From positions 35,445-99,444 of the forward strand of contig NZ_JAGFXZ010000008.1 of the NCBI RefSeq assembly GCF_019038395.1: a stretch of DNA of 64,000 bases. Direction: 5' to 3'. Position 1 is the stretch's first letter. Every line of letters begins with the position of its first letter. A program made the translations under genes and the position numbers. The notes beneath the pieces were generated by a model. It worked only from the letters and a program-made list of their open reading frames with translations, searched no databases and had not been told where the DNA came from. The stretch comes from Acinetobacter sp. BY419. GTDB lineage: Bacteria; Pseudomonadota; Gammaproteobacteria; Pseudomonadales; Moraxellaceae. This document shows, in pieces, positions 29,031 to 38,898 of this stretch.

Positions 29031-29804
29031 TTACTTTAAATTTAGAAGATTTTCAAAGTTCTGCTGTGTGATATAAGCTATTTCTTCTAGTGACTTATCA
29101 TATACATCGCAAAGCGCTTTGGCTACATAAGGAACGTATTTAGGCTCATTAGATTTGCCACGATACGGCATTGGAGCAAGATAAGGACTATCCGTTTCAA
29201 TCAGCACACGATCCAGCGGAACCTGTTTGGCCACATCACGCAGATCCTGCGCATTTTTAAAGGAAACAATCCCGGAAAATGACACATAATAACCGCAATC
29301 CAGTACTGCTTTAGCCGTTTCCCAGTCCTCGGTAAAACAGTGCAGAATCCCGTGAGTCGATTTTTCCGCGCGAATGATATCAACGGTATCATGCTTGGCG
29401 GAACGGGTATGTACCACGACGGGTTTTTTGGTGATTTGTGAAGCATGAATATGCCGGGCAAAACAGGCTTTCTGTTCTTCGACAAAATCTGTACTGTGAT
29501 AATAATCCAGACCGGTTTCACCGAGTGCCCAGACTTTTTCCGGTTGTGCCAGCTCGACCAGATATTCAGTCGTGGCACGCGCCATAGTTGCCGCATCTTC
29601 GCAAGGATGTACCCCCACGGTATAACCGACATCTGGATGACGCGCGGCAATTTCCGCCAGCGCGATATGATCATCCAGATCGACCGAGATACTCATGAAT
29701 CTGGATACACCCGCTTCACGGGCCTGTGCGAGTGCCTGATCCAGATCACCGTTATACGGTGTTAAATCCAGCATCGTTAAATGACAATGAGTATCTACAA
29801 ACAC
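29031..29804 (-). CDS. tatD: TatD-family metal-dependent hydrolase
   Basis: A 257-residue TIM-barrel DNase of the TatD/YcfH family. The metal ligands appear in DTHCHL (residues 4-9), the GETGLDYYH block near residue 95, HTRSAKHDT near 133, ILHCFTED near 155 and IETDSPYLAP near 205. The gene order holB-pilZ-tatD is seen in Pseudomonas and relatives, where the enzyme is often called YcfH. The start is a GTG preceded by an AGGA ribosome-binding site. Confidence 0.9.
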   Translation of the reverse strand: MFVDTHCHLTMLDLTPYNGDLDQALAQAREAGVSRFMSISVDLDDHIALAEIAARHPDVGYTVGVHPCEDAATMARATTEYLVELAQPEKVWALGETGLDYYHSTDFVEEQKACFARHIHASQITKKPVVVHTRSAKHDTVDIIRAEKSTHGILHCFTEDWETAKAVLDCGYYVSFSGIVSFKNAQDLRDVAKQVPLDRVLIETDSPYLAPMPYRGKSNEPKYVPYVAKALCDVYDKSLEEIAYITQQNFENLLNLK

Positions 29805-29831
29805 AATGCGTTCCTACCACAGTTAAATGAA

Positions 29832-30173
29832 CTACATAGTGTAACTTTTACGTCCTTCAGATTTAAGACCCGCAACCAGACGATCTGCTTCATTTTTGAA
29901 ATAAACGCCCTTTTCACCGCTTAACTGGATGCCAAAACCTTGTGGCTTAATGCCATTCTGCTTTTGCGATATCCAGATTACTTTACCGGTTAAGGGAATT
30001 TTCTGGGTCTGTTCAGGCAGGGTCGTCAATACAAAAACTTCCTCACCCAGTTTGACCGGTTGCTTGGAAGGAACAAAAAGCCCGCCACCCAACACATAGG
30101 GCATATAGCTGGCAAATAGTGTTTCGATGTCAGGAATATTGGCCTGAATAATACCGCCCATACGTGGTTGCAT
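29832..30173 (-). CDS. pilZ: PilZ-domain protein
   Basis: A 113-residue type IV pilus biogenesis protein PilZ. The PilZ beta-barrel is seen (GGGLFVPSKQPVKLGEEVFVLTTLP, GKVIWISQKQNG, GFGIQLSGEKGVYFKNEAD). The N-terminal RxxxR c-di-GMP-binding motif is absent. Together with its place right after holB, this matches the stand-alone PilZ that works with FimX/PilB rather than binding c-di-GMP itself. Confidence 0.92.
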   Translation of the reverse strand: MQPRMGGIIQANIPDIETLFASYMPYVLGGGLFVPSKQPVKLGEEVFVLTTLPEQTQKIPLTGKVIWISQKQNGIKPQGFGIQLSGEKGVYFKNEADRLVAGLKSEGRKSYTM

Positions 30174-30188
30174 GTGATTTCCCCTTAA

Positions 30189-31169
30189 TTAAAGATTCAT
30201 CAGTTTGATAAACAATTCATCGATGACCAGATTACTCTGGACATTCTGTTCGAGATATTGCTTGGCGCGCTGAAAATCTTCATAAATTTTAAAAAGTGCT
30301 TCTAATGAATACTGTTCGGCAAGCACATTAAACTCAAGATCAATGTTTTTCACCATTTGATTGAGCTTGACACAAATTAAATCGTACAACAAGTATTCAA
30401 ACATTTGAGCAAATTCACCAAAACTCAGGCTTTTATTCCATTTGGTCGCAATCGCAAGCGGCATATTTTTTTGCATGACCAGTTTTTGCCAGTCTTGCAG
30501 GAATTCCTGACGCAGTGGCAGCCAGGCACTTTGTGCCACCTCTAGTGCTTGTAGCGGCATCTGATTGGACAGGTTCATCAATAACTGTTGCTGACTAGCG
30601 CCTGCATCCGGGAGCTGATTCTGGACATAATCGCTAAATTGTTGTTCGGAAATCCGGTCTAAGGCAAAGTGCTGCAAGCGGCTCCGTATGGTCGCGGGCA
30701 ATTTTAAATAATGAGTCGCCAGTAAAATAATAACCGTATTATCACCGGGTTCTTCCAGCGTTTTGAGCAAGGCATTGGCAGAGGCAATATTCAAGGCTTC
30801 TGCCGGCTCAATCACGATCACCCGCCAGCCATCTACAGTTTGCTGTACAAAAGGTAAAAGATCACGAATCTTCTCGATCTTGATTTTGGCATTCTGTTTT
30901 TTATTGTCTTCATCGGTACTGATATGCACATAATTGGGATGAGTATCGGCTTTTAACCACTGGCAACTGCTACATTCACCACATGGCCCCGCAGGCTGAC
31001 GATTCAGGCATAACACCCAGGCCAAAAACTGCTGGGTAAATGCTTCTTTGCCACAGCCTTTTTTCCCATAAAACAACAAGCCATGCCCAAGCTTGGGAAA
31101 GCGCCCAGTCAGCGCTTCCCAGACCTGTTGCTGCCATGGATAAATGTGTGCATTGACATCAAAGGGCAT
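30189..31169 (-). CDS. holB: DNA polymerase III subunit delta'
   Basis: A 326-residue clamp-loader subunit. The N-terminal AAA+ region has GKKGCGKEAFTQQFLAW (near residue 35), the four-Cys zinc module C...CGECSSC (near 55-70) and the sensor/SRC region LLKTLEEPGDNTVIILLATH...PATIRSRLQ (near 130-160). The C-terminal third is helical and varied, as usual for delta'. Position between kdsB and pilZ agrees with gammaproteobacterial gene order. Confidence 0.92.
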   Translation of the reverse strand: MPFDVNAHIYPWQQQVWEALTGRFPKLGHGLLFYGKKGCGKEAFTQQFLAWVLCLNRQPAGPCGECSSCQWLKADTHPNYVHISTDEDNKKQNAKIKIEKIRDLLPFVQQTVDGWRVIVIEPAEALNIASANALLKTLEEPGDNTVIILLATHYLKLPATIRSRLQHFALDRISEQQFSDYVQNQLPDAGASQQQLLMNLSNQMPLQALEVAQSAWLPLRQEFLQDWQKLVMQKNMPLAIATKWNKSLSFGEFAQMFEYLLYDLICVKLNQMVKNIDLEFNVLAEQYSLEALFKIYEDFQRAKQYLEQNVQSNLVIDELFIKLMNL

Positions 31170-31183
31170 ACAGTTGGCTCATC

Positions 31184-31945
31184 TTAGGCAAAAGAAGAAA
31201 GATCCATTCGATTCAGGCGATCCAGATCTTCCTGGGTATCAACACCCGGCGGTAAATTTGCTTCAGCCACGGCAATTGCAATACGGTGTCCATTTTCCAG
31301 TACCCGTAACTGTTCTAGAGATTCCAGTTTCTCCAGAGCGCCCATGTCCCAAGTCACATATTCTTGCAGCAGTTTTACCCGATAGGCATATAGGCCTAAA
31401 TGACGGTACGCCTGATTATGCAATTTTGGTTCAGCCAGTTTCGCGCCATCACGATCATAAGGGATGGTGGCACGGCTAAAATACAGTGCCTGCTGGTGTT
31501 TTGACATAACCACTTTAACAATGCTATCGCGCTTGAACTCATCTAATTGATGAATCGGCTCACATAAGGTAGACATCGATGATTCAGGCTGGTCTTCCAA
31601 GAGCTGTGCCACCTGTTTCACCAGCTGTGCCGGCAATAAAGGCTCATCGCCCTGCACATTCACAATAATGTCATCACTTGCCCAACCTTTGATTCGGGCC
31701 ACTTCACTCAGGCGGTCTGTGCCCGAAGGATGATCGGCTGAGGTAATTACCACATCAATACCTTCGGCATGGCAAACTGCGGCAATGCGCTCATCATCCG
31801 TGGCCACACACAGATCATCAAAACCTTGTACTTTTTTAGCCTGATCGACTACACGCAGAATCATGGGACGACCATGAATTTCCAGCAAAGGTTTACCCGG
31901 CAGACGTGAACTGGCAAAACGCGCTGGAATGACAATGTGTTTCAT
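31184..31945 (-). CDS. kdsB: CMP-Kdo synthetase
   Basis: Activates Kdo as CMP-Kdo for the LPS inner core. 253 residues, starting [17 protein letters not shown], the nucleotide-binding signature of the family. [19 protein letters not shown] (near residue 93) and the C-terminal [12 protein letters not shown] follow. It lies 12 bases behind lpxK, matching the msbA-lpxK-kdsB LPS cluster. Confidence 0.97.
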   Translation of the reverse strand: MKHIVIPARFASSRLPGKPLLEIHGRPMILRVVDQAKKVQGFDDLCVATDDERIAAVCHAEGIDVVITSADHPSGTDRLSEVARIKGWASDDIIVNVQGDEPLLPAQLVKQVAQLLEDQPESSMSTLCEPIHQLDEFKRDSIVKVVMSKHQQALYFSRATIPYDRDGAKLAEPKLHNQAYRHLGLYAYRVKLLQEYVTWDMGALEKLESLEQLRVLENGHRIAIAVAEANLPPGVDTQEDLDRLNRMDLSSFA

Positions 31946-31957
31946 AGTGAATGAGCC

Positions 31958-32962
31958 TTAAGAAATTTGAATACCGTATTGTTGTAACTGTTGCTGCAAG
32001 ACCGTATAGCAGGCTGACGATAACACTGCATCGACTGGCACCACCCAGATATCCTGTTTAAAATCGGGATATTGTTTAAGTAATGCCATAATTTTTACCG
32101 CGTCTTTTTCGGTGGTAATGATCGGATTGTCATCATCAAACTGTAAATCTTCAATGTCATAGTCATGATGGTCAGGAAACTCATGACACTGAAATTGCTC
32201 AATGCCTAAATTTTGTAAGGTCTGATAAAAACGCTGTGGAAAACCAATTCCCACCACTGCATAAAAAGCCGATTGAGGATTAAAAATCTTATTGTTGTCT
32301 TGATTAAGCAGATAAGGCTGTGATGCAGCCAGATGCATATGCAGTTCAGAGCTGGGGTGTGCCGAATGCTCAATCACGGTTCCCGTTTTTAGCCGTGTTA
32401 CCGGTTCGCGCAGATAACCTTCTGGAAGCAGTTTCTGATTGCCCAGACCGCGATTATTGTCCAATACAATCCATTCAATCTGTCGGTTCAGGGCCCAGTG
32501 CTGTAAACCGTCATCACAGATGATCAGATCTAGCACATGTTTTTCCAATAGCAGCTCAATACTTTTTTGCCGGTTGGGACCGACTGCCATTGGTACGCCC
32601 GTCGCCTGCACAATCAAAGCAGGCTCATCACCGACCCTGTCCGGCAAGGTATTAAAATCTACATAAGCCGGAAATGGGCCTTTGCCGCCATATCCACGAC
32701 TGATCACGCCTACACGGATATTTTTCTCGGTCAAGTAATCAACCAGTTGAATCAGCAAAGGTGTTTTACCGCTACCACCGACAGTGATATTCCCGATCAC
32801 CATGACTGGAATCGGCGCACTATAACTTTTTTTAATCCCTTTTTGATAAAGCCAGTGATTGCTGACAAAACCCAGGCGATACAGCCATGATAAAGGACGT
32901 AGCACCACCAGCCACTTTGCCTGTGCATTCCAGGCATCCTGAATGATTTGTGCCAATGCCAT
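31958..32962 (-). CDS. lpxK: Tetraacyldisaccharide 4'-kinase
   Basis: Adds the 4'-phosphate in lipid A synthesis at the inner membrane. In 334 residues it carries the P-loop-like GNITVGGSGKTPL (near residue 57), SRGYGGKG (near 90), DEPALIVQATGVPMAVGPNR and the DDGLQHWAL motif (near 148). Only three bases separate it from the msbA stop, so the two are coexpressed. Confidence 0.97.
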   Translation of the reverse strand: MALAQIIQDAWNAQAKWLVVLRPLSWLYRLGFVSNHWLYQKGIKKSYSAPIPVMVIGNITVGGSGKTPLLIQLVDYLTEKNIRVGVISRGYGGKGPFPAYVDFNTLPDRVGDEPALIVQATGVPMAVGPNRQKSIELLLEKHVLDLIICDDGLQHWALNRQIEWIVLDNNRGLGNQKLLPEGYLREPVTRLKTGTVIEHSAHPSSELHMHLAASQPYLLNQDNNKIFNPQSAFYAVVGIGFPQRFYQTLQNLGIEQFQCHEFPDHHDYDIEDLQFDDDNPIITTEKDAVKIMALLKQYPDFKQDIWVVPVDAVLSSACYTVLQQQLQQYGIQIS

Positions 32963-32965
32963 GAG

Positions 32966-34693
32966 TTACTGTTCCTCAAAGTTGCGCTGATGCAACTGAT
33001 AATAAGCACCATGTAACGCAATCAGTTCTGAATGACTACCCTGCTCAACAATACGTCCGTGATCCATGACCACAATACGATCCGCATTTTCAATTGTGGA
33101 TAAACGGTGTGCGATCACAATGGTGGTACGGTTTTGCATGGCTGTATCAAAGGCACGCTGAATAAAGTATTCCGACTCGTTATCGAGTGCACTGGTGGCT
33201 TCATCCAGAATCAAAATAGAGGCATTTTTTAAGATCGCACGTGCAATCGCGATACGCTGGCGTTGACCGCCAGACAGATTCAAACCCTGAGCACCCAGTT
33301 GCGTATCATAACCTTGTGGCAATGCCATAATAAAATCATGTGCATAGGCCGCCTTTGCCGCCGCAATAATATCTTCATTGCTCGCACCTTCAAGCTGGCC
33401 ATAAGCAATATTTTCACGCACGGTACGATTAAACAGCACCACTTGCTGGTTGACCATGGCAATCTGGGTACGCAACGCAATAAGTTCAAAATCTTCAATC
33501 GGTTTCTGATCCAGCAGAATCTGCCCGGAAGTTGCATCCTGATAACGCACCAGCAGATTCACCAAAGAGGTTTTACCTGCACCAGAACGCCCAACCAGAG
33601 CCACTGTTTCACCGGCCTTTACCTGTAAATTAAAGTCACGAATTGCATGATGGCCATCATCATAAATCAGGTTGACATCTTTAAATTCAATGTCGCCTTT
33701 CAGGCTATCCGTTAAAGTCCCGGTATTTTTTTCTTCAGGCATGTCTAGCAATTCAAATACTGAATGAGCCGCAGCCATACCCCGTTGAATTTTTTCATTG
33801 ATGTCGGTCAAAGCTTTGATTGGTCTTGCCAACATGCCGGCAGCAGTAATATAAGCGACAAACTCACCCGCAGAGGTATCCCCGAGAATTTGTGGACGCA
33901 AGGCAATAAACATCACAATACTCAGTGAAATAGACATGATCAGCTGAACCACAGGACTATTCAACTGTTGCACAGCGACCATTTTCAAGCCGCGACGCAA
34001 ATTTTCAAGCGAGTTCTGTTTAAAGCGTTCCTGCTCGTAGTTTTGCCCACCAAAGCCCTTGACGATCAGGTTGGCATTGACCGTTTCCTGAACTACATGG
34101 TTCACATCACCCATGGTGTCTTGCACTTGCTGCGATAATTTACGCATCCGTCTTGCAGCTTTACTAATTACAAAGCCAATCACAGGCGCAAAAATCAGGA
34201 TACACATGGTCAGACGCCAATTGGTATACAACAGATAGCCTAATAGTGCCAGAGTGATCAAACCTTGTTGCAACAAGGTTCTCAAGGCTTCAGTTGAAGC
34301 AGCTGTTAACTGTTCAACGTTATACATAATTTTGGCAGTAATATGCCCACTGGTATTATCCAGATAATACTGCGACGGTAAACGCAGCAGTTTTGCAAAA
34401 ACTTCCTGACGGATATTGAATACCAGATTACGGGAAATCACTGCAGTAAAATACCCCCCCATGAACAAACCCAAGCCCCGGAAGAACATGAGTATGACCA
34501 CCAAAAACGGGAAAAGTGAAGTGAAACTCTGGTCTTTATTTTGAATCGCCTCAATAATATATTCCAGTAATTTAGCGACAGAGACTTCCGTAGCGGCATT
34601 AATAGAAAAACCGAGCAGGACAAGCAATCCGATGCCCCAAAACGGTTTTAAATAACTTAAAAGGCGAAGATAGACCTTAAAATCGTGCTTCAC
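32966..34693 (-). CDS. msbA: Lipid A/LPS flippase MsbA (ABC transporter)
   Basis: A 575-residue half-transporter. Six membrane helices occupy about residues 20-310. The ATPase part has Walker A GRSGAGKTSLVNLL (near residue 372), the signature LSGGQRQRIAIARA (near 475) and Walker B ILILDEATSAL (near 500). It flips core-lipid A across the inner membrane. It starts with GTG in a TAGTG overlap with the exbD stop and is followed by lpxK three bases on, so an exbB-exbD-msbA-lpxK unit is likely. Confidence 0.97.
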   Translation of the reverse strand: MKHDFKVYLRLLSYLKPFWGIGLLVLLGFSINAATEVSVAKLLEYIIEAIQNKDQSFTSLFPFLVVILMFFRGLGLFMGGYFTAVISRNLVFNIRQEVFAKLLRLPSQYYLDNTSGHITAKIMYNVEQLTAASTEALRTLLQQGLITLALLGYLLYTNWRLTMCILIFAPVIGFVISKAARRMRKLSQQVQDTMGDVNHVVQETVNANLIVKGFGGQNYEQERFKQNSLENLRRGLKMVAVQQLNSPVVQLIMSISLSIVMFIALRPQILGDTSAGEFVAYITAAGMLARPIKALTDINEKIQRGMAAAHSVFELLDMPEEKNTGTLTDSLKGDIEFKDVNLIYDDGHHAIRDFNLQVKAGETVALVGRSGAGKTSLVNLLVRYQDATSGQILLDQKPIEDFELIALRTQIAMVNQQVVLFNRTVRENIAYGQLEGASNEDIIAAAKAAYAHDFIMALPQGYDTQLGAQGLNLSGGQRQRIAIARAILKNASILILDEATSALDNESEYFIQRAFDTAMQNRTTIVIAHRLSTIENADRIVVMDHGRIVEQGSHSELIALHGAYYQLHQRNFEEQ

Positions 34694-35118
34694 TAATAAC
34701 CTCGGGTGGGTACTTTGGTACTGATATTAACATTTACAAAGCCGAGCTGCCCGGCTACATCCATGACACGAATCACGTCCTGATGGCTGGCTTTCGCGTC
34801 AGCTGCAATCACGAACATTAAATCACGGCGTTCATTAGAAATCTGTTTAATTGCAGTATTTAAATCTGCGACTTCCTTACTGGCCAATGACTGGCCATTG
34901 ACTGCGTAATGACCATTGGCATCCACAATCACTTCAACTTTCTGATCATAACTTTTAGGCGGCACACCCTGCGCATCAGGCAGGGTCAAATTCATGCGGC
35001 TCATTTGACTAAATGTCGTCGACAACAGCAAAAAGACCAGAATAAACAGCAGACAGTCAATCATCGGTGTCAGATTAATATGTACATCTTCTACCTGGTT
35101 GCGTTTGAATTTCATCAT
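34693..35118 (-). CDS. exbD: ExbD/TolR-family biopolymer transport protein
   Basis: A 141-residue protein with one N-terminal membrane helix. The key Asp lies in LTPMIDCLLFILVFLL (near residue 21) and is the proton-path residue of ExbD/TolR. The periplasmic domain contains SNERRDLMFVIAADAKA. It forms a proton-driven motor with ExbB. TonB is not adjacent, so the partner must be elsewhere. The start has a tandem ATG pair. Confidence 0.92.
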   Translation of the reverse strand: MMKFKRNQVEDVHINLTPMIDCLLFILVFLLLSTTFSQMSRMNLTLPDAQGVPPKSYDQKVEVIVDANGHYAVNGQSLASKEVADLNTAIKQISNERRDLMFVIAADAKASHQDVIRVMDVAGQLGFVNVNISTKVPTRGY

Positions 35119-35125
35119 CCGCCTC

Positions 35126-35764
35126 CTAGCTTGCTTTTTGCATGTCTTGGTCTATATCTGCATTATTGCGATAAAAAAGATCCGCATGAAACAAGGTTGC
35201 CTGCTGTTCAAGTTCAGCCACATATTCCTGAACCAGACGCTGGAAATAACGGTGGGCAAAGAGTGCAGGAATCGCGATCAGCATACCAGCTGCTGTAGTA
35301 ATCAACGCTTTGGAAATACCCGGCATCATCAGTACAGGATCACTACCGGTACCCACATCAATCATCAGGAAAGATTCAATAATACCAAGTACAGTACCTA
35401 ACAAACCCAGCAATGGTGCAACCGCGCTCAGGGTTCCCAAGAAATTAATATTTTTTTCCAGATAACCAAGTTCCTGCGATGCCACCACTTCCATTTGTGC
35501 ACGGGCATACTGTTCGCCCTGCGGCTTGCTGGCATAGCCTGCAGCAAATACCCGACCCAAAGTACTGTGCTTTAAGTCAGCACTTTGGTTGATTTTTTGC
35601 ACGACTTGCGCTGTATTTTGCGCAGGACCCATCAGAAGGGTCGCCGGAAGCACCGCTTTCTTTTTCAGGCGAATCAGGCGCTCGATCGAAATCGCCAGCA
35701 TAAAGATAGAACACAAGACCAGTGGCAGCATGAGCCAGCCACCCGCTTTAACCAATTCCCACAT
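35126..35764 (-). CDS. exbB: ExbB/TolQ/MotA-family proton-channel protein
   Basis: A 212-residue inner-membrane protein with three helices, near residues 10-30, 105-130 and 145-165. The conserved GLLGTVLGIIESF is near residue 117 and ISKALITTAAGMLIAIPALFAH near 150. It pairs with ExbD seven bases downstream. Placement beside msbA-lpxK-kdsB is common in Acinetobacter, Pseudomonas and relatives. Confidence 0.93.
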   Translation of the reverse strand: MWELVKAGGWLMLPLVLCSIFMLAISIERLIRLKKKAVLPATLLMGPAQNTAQVVQKINQSADLKHSTLGRVFAAGYASKPQGEQYARAQMEVVASQELGYLEKNINFLGTLSAVAPLLGLLGTVLGIIESFLMIDVGTGSDPVLMMPGISKALITTAAGMLIAIPALFAHRYFQRLVQEYVAELEQQATLFHADLFYRNNADIDQDMQKAS

Positions 35765-35797
35765 CTAATTTATTCCCCAATAAAAAAAATATATAAA

Positions 35798-36685
35798 TTA
35801 TTCATCTTCTAAAATAGAAAGAATGCCATCCAGCTCTTCTAAAGAATGATAACTGATGACCAGCTTCCCTTTCCCTTGCTTGTTATAGTCAATTTTAACA
35901 TCAGCACTAAAACGTTCCGAAAGGCGCTGGGTCAATTGTTGAATATCAGGTGCAAGCGCTTGTTTTACTTTTTCTTGTTTAGGTGCATTAAAATCACGCA
36001 CCAACTGCTCGGTTTGACGAACAGACAGACTTTTTTCAATTACGATATCTGCCACTTTAAGCTGATCTTTCGGTTTCAGCGTTAAAATCGCACGCGCATG
36101 TCCCATGTCCAGCAAACCTTGCTGCATAAAGTCTTTCACTTCTTCAGCCAGACTGAGCAGGCGAAGCAGGTTACTGACTGTAGTACGCGCTTTACCCACA
36201 GTGTCTGCAATTTCCTGATGGCTTAAGCCAAACTCTTCATGGAAACGCTGCAGAGCCATGGCCTGATCAATCGGATTCAAATCCTGACGCTGGATGTTTT
36301 CAATCAGGGCCAGTGCAATCGCGACCTGGTCTTGAAGTTCACGCACAATCGCGGGAATTTCAGTCAACCCGGCTAGTTGTGCAGCACGCCAACGACGTTC
36401 ACCCGCAATAATTTCATAAGGATAGCGCTCATCATCGACCGGACGGATCACGATTGGCTGCATGATGCCATGCTTTTCAATCGATGCTGCCAGTTCCTGT
36501 AAATCCTGCTCGTTGATATAACGGCGTGGCTGATATTCACCACGCTTGAGCAAGTTCACATCAATCTGTTTCAGCTGACCATGATCAAGACCTTGCGCTT
36601 CCATCTGTAATTTTTCTTTTTGAATTGAACCTAGCAAGGCATCCAAGCCACGACCTTTAGCCAGTCCACGTTTCTTGACGGTCAT
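35798..36685 (-). CDS. parB: Chromosome-partitioning protein ParB
   Basis: A 295-residue centromere-binding CTPase. The N-terminal domain contains the nucleotide/DNA motif IAGERRWRAAQLAG (near residue 93) and YQPRR. The helix-turn-helix is LSHQEIADTVGKARTTVSNLLRLL (near 155-178), and a small C-terminal dimer domain ends the protein. It overlaps the parA stop as ATGA, so the pair is translationally coupled. I saw no parS palindrome in the window. Confidence 0.96.
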   Translation of the reverse strand: MTVKKRGLAKGRGLDALLGSIQKEKLQMEAQGLDHGQLKQIDVNLLKRGEYQPRRYINEQDLQELAASIEKHGIMQPIVIRPVDDERYPYEIIAGERRWRAAQLAGLTEIPAIVRELQDQVAIALALIENIQRQDLNPIDQAMALQRFHEEFGLSHQEIADTVGKARTTVSNLLRLLSLAEEVKDFMQQGLLDMGHARAILTLKPKDQLKVADIVIEKSLSVRQTEQLVRDFNAPKQEKVKQALAPDIQQLTQRLSERFSADVKIDYNKQGKGKLVISYHSLEELDGILSILEDE

Positions 36686-37464
36686 GCTTTACTTCCTTTT
36701 TTCACTCTGCTTTTCTTTAATACTTCAGCTGCCAGATTTAAGTAAGCAACTGCACCCTTTGAGCTTTTTTCAAAATAAATCACCGGCAAACCGTGTGCAG
36801 GTGCCTCAGCCAGACGAATGTTCCGTGGAATCACGGTTTCATACAGCTTTTTACCAAAATATTGTTCTAATTCTTCAGATACGTCACGGGTCAAGGCATT
36901 ACGTGCATCGTACATGGTGCGTAATACACCCACTATTTGCAGATCCGGATTCAATGCCTGTTGAATGCGGTCAATGGTCTGGGTTAAATCAGCCAGACCT
37001 TCCAGTGCATAGTATTCACACTGCATCGGAATCAGTACACTATCCACGGCTGCCAAAGCATTCACCGTAATCAGGCTAAGACTTGGTGCACAGTCGACAA
37101 TAATATAGTCAAATGAAGCTTCAATTTCCTGCAATGCATCACGCAAAATGAACTCGCGTCCTTCCTGCTCTGCAATCACCAGTTCAACCCCGGCCAGATC
37201 ACGGTTTGCGCCAAGAACCTTATAGCCAACTTCCGCCTTGGAGATCGCTGTTTCAATCGGCACTTCACCCAGCAATACATCGGTTACCGAATACAGCAGA
37301 TCATTCTTCTGAATGCCAGACCCCATGGTCGCATTGCCTTGAGAATCCATATCGACCAGCAAAACGCGTTTTTTTAACACAGCTAAAGATGCCGCCAAAT
37401 TTACTGCGGTTGTAGTTTTACCAACGCCACCTTTTTGGTTTGCAATCGCAATAATTTGTGCCAT
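36682..37464 (-). CDS. parA: Chromosome-partitioning ATPase ParA
   Basis: A 260-residue Walker-type ATPase that positions origins with ParB. It has the deviant Walker A NQKGGVGKTTTAVNLAA at residue 8, LLVDMDSQGNATMG near 37 and YIIVDCAPSLSLIT near 112. The ATG at 37464 is chosen because the G-rich tract directly upstream is then the ribosome-binding site; a TTG 12 bases earlier would swallow it. It follows rsmG by 26 bases, the classical rsmG-parA-parB order. Confidence 0.96.
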   Translation of the reverse strand: MAQIIAIANQKGGVGKTTTAVNLAASLAVLKKRVLLVDMDSQGNATMGSGIQKNDLLYSVTDVLLGEVPIETAISKAEVGYKVLGANRDLAGVELVIAEQEGREFILRDALQEIEASFDYIIVDCAPSLSLITVNALAAVDSVLIPMQCEYYALEGLADLTQTIDRIQQALNPDLQIVGVLRTMYDARNALTRDVSEELEQYFGKKLYETVIPRNIRLAEAPAHGLPVIYFEKSSKGAVAYLNLAAEVLKKSRVKKGSKA

Positions 37465-37490
37465 GTTACCCCCCAATCCCTTTAAAATTC

Positions 37491-38123
37491 TTAAATACGT
37501 TTTAATAGAAGTAAATGACGCTGTTCGTCTAAGCGCGGAACTTTAAGTTCAATAATCTCACAACTAAATTCATTTTTTAAAGCAGTGACTTCATCTTCAG
37601 GAATCAAGCCTTTCATCGAGGCAATAATTGTATGTTCATGCATATACGGTTTAGATGCATTCACAAAGTCAGTCAGAGATGCAAATGCACGACTGGTAAT
37701 CACATCAAATTGACCCAGCTCGTTAATACTGTCTTCATTTTCTACACGAGTCTGCACGGCAATAACATTTTTAAGTTTTAAGTCAGCAATGAACTGCTTG
37801 AGGAAACGAATTTTTTTACCGTTTGAATCAAGTAATACACATTCACGCTCAGGCTGACATAAAGCAATGATCATGCCCGGCATACCACCACCCGTACCGA
37901 TATCGAGCAAACGGCCTGCTGGTAGATCTTTCAGAATGCTCAGACTATCTAATAAATGCTTGACCAGCATTTCTTTAGGATCGCGGATTGCAGTCAAATT
38001 GTATGCTTTATTCCATAGCACCAAAGCATCCTGATATTTGAGTAATAAATTTAAAGCCTCATCAGATAGCTCTAAACCCAAAGCCTGGCTACCCTGCTTT
38101 AGTTCTTGAAAAAACATGTGCAT
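37491..38123 (-). CDS. rsmG: 16S rRNA (guanine-527-N7)-methyltransferase
   Basis: A 210-residue SAM-dependent enzyme (GidB). The SAM motif is LLDIGTGGGMPGMIIAL (near residue 70); LLDSNGKKIRFL, VITSRAFASL (near 137) and a C-terminal PRLDEQRHLL follow. Loss of it gives low-level streptomycin resistance in other bacteria. The start is taken at the first ATG (38123); another ATG lies two codons further and a TTG two codons earlier. Confidence 0.95.
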   Translation of the reverse strand: MHMFFQELKQGSQALGLELSDEALNLLLKYQDALVLWNKAYNLTAIRDPKEMLVKHLLDSLSILKDLPAGRLLDIGTGGGMPGMIIALCQPERECVLLDSNGKKIRFLKQFIADLKLKNVIAVQTRVENEDSINELGQFDVITSRAFASLTDFVNASKPYMHEHTIIASMKGLIPEDEVTALKNEFSCEIIELKVPRLDEQRHLLLLKRI

Positions 38124-38208
38124 AAACAATCTACGCTCGAAAAAGTTAGGTGGAAGTATACCGTTTTCTCTATCTTGGCACAGTAGGTAGTGCTTAGCGA
38201 ATATTCAC

Positions 38209-38898
<690 letters not shown>

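Noticed and set aside
35765..38200. parS sites or oriC near rsmG-parA-parB
   Set aside because: No TGTTTCACGTGAAACA-like palindrome, DnaA-box cluster or dnaA gene was seen; by-eye scanning may miss degenerate sites.
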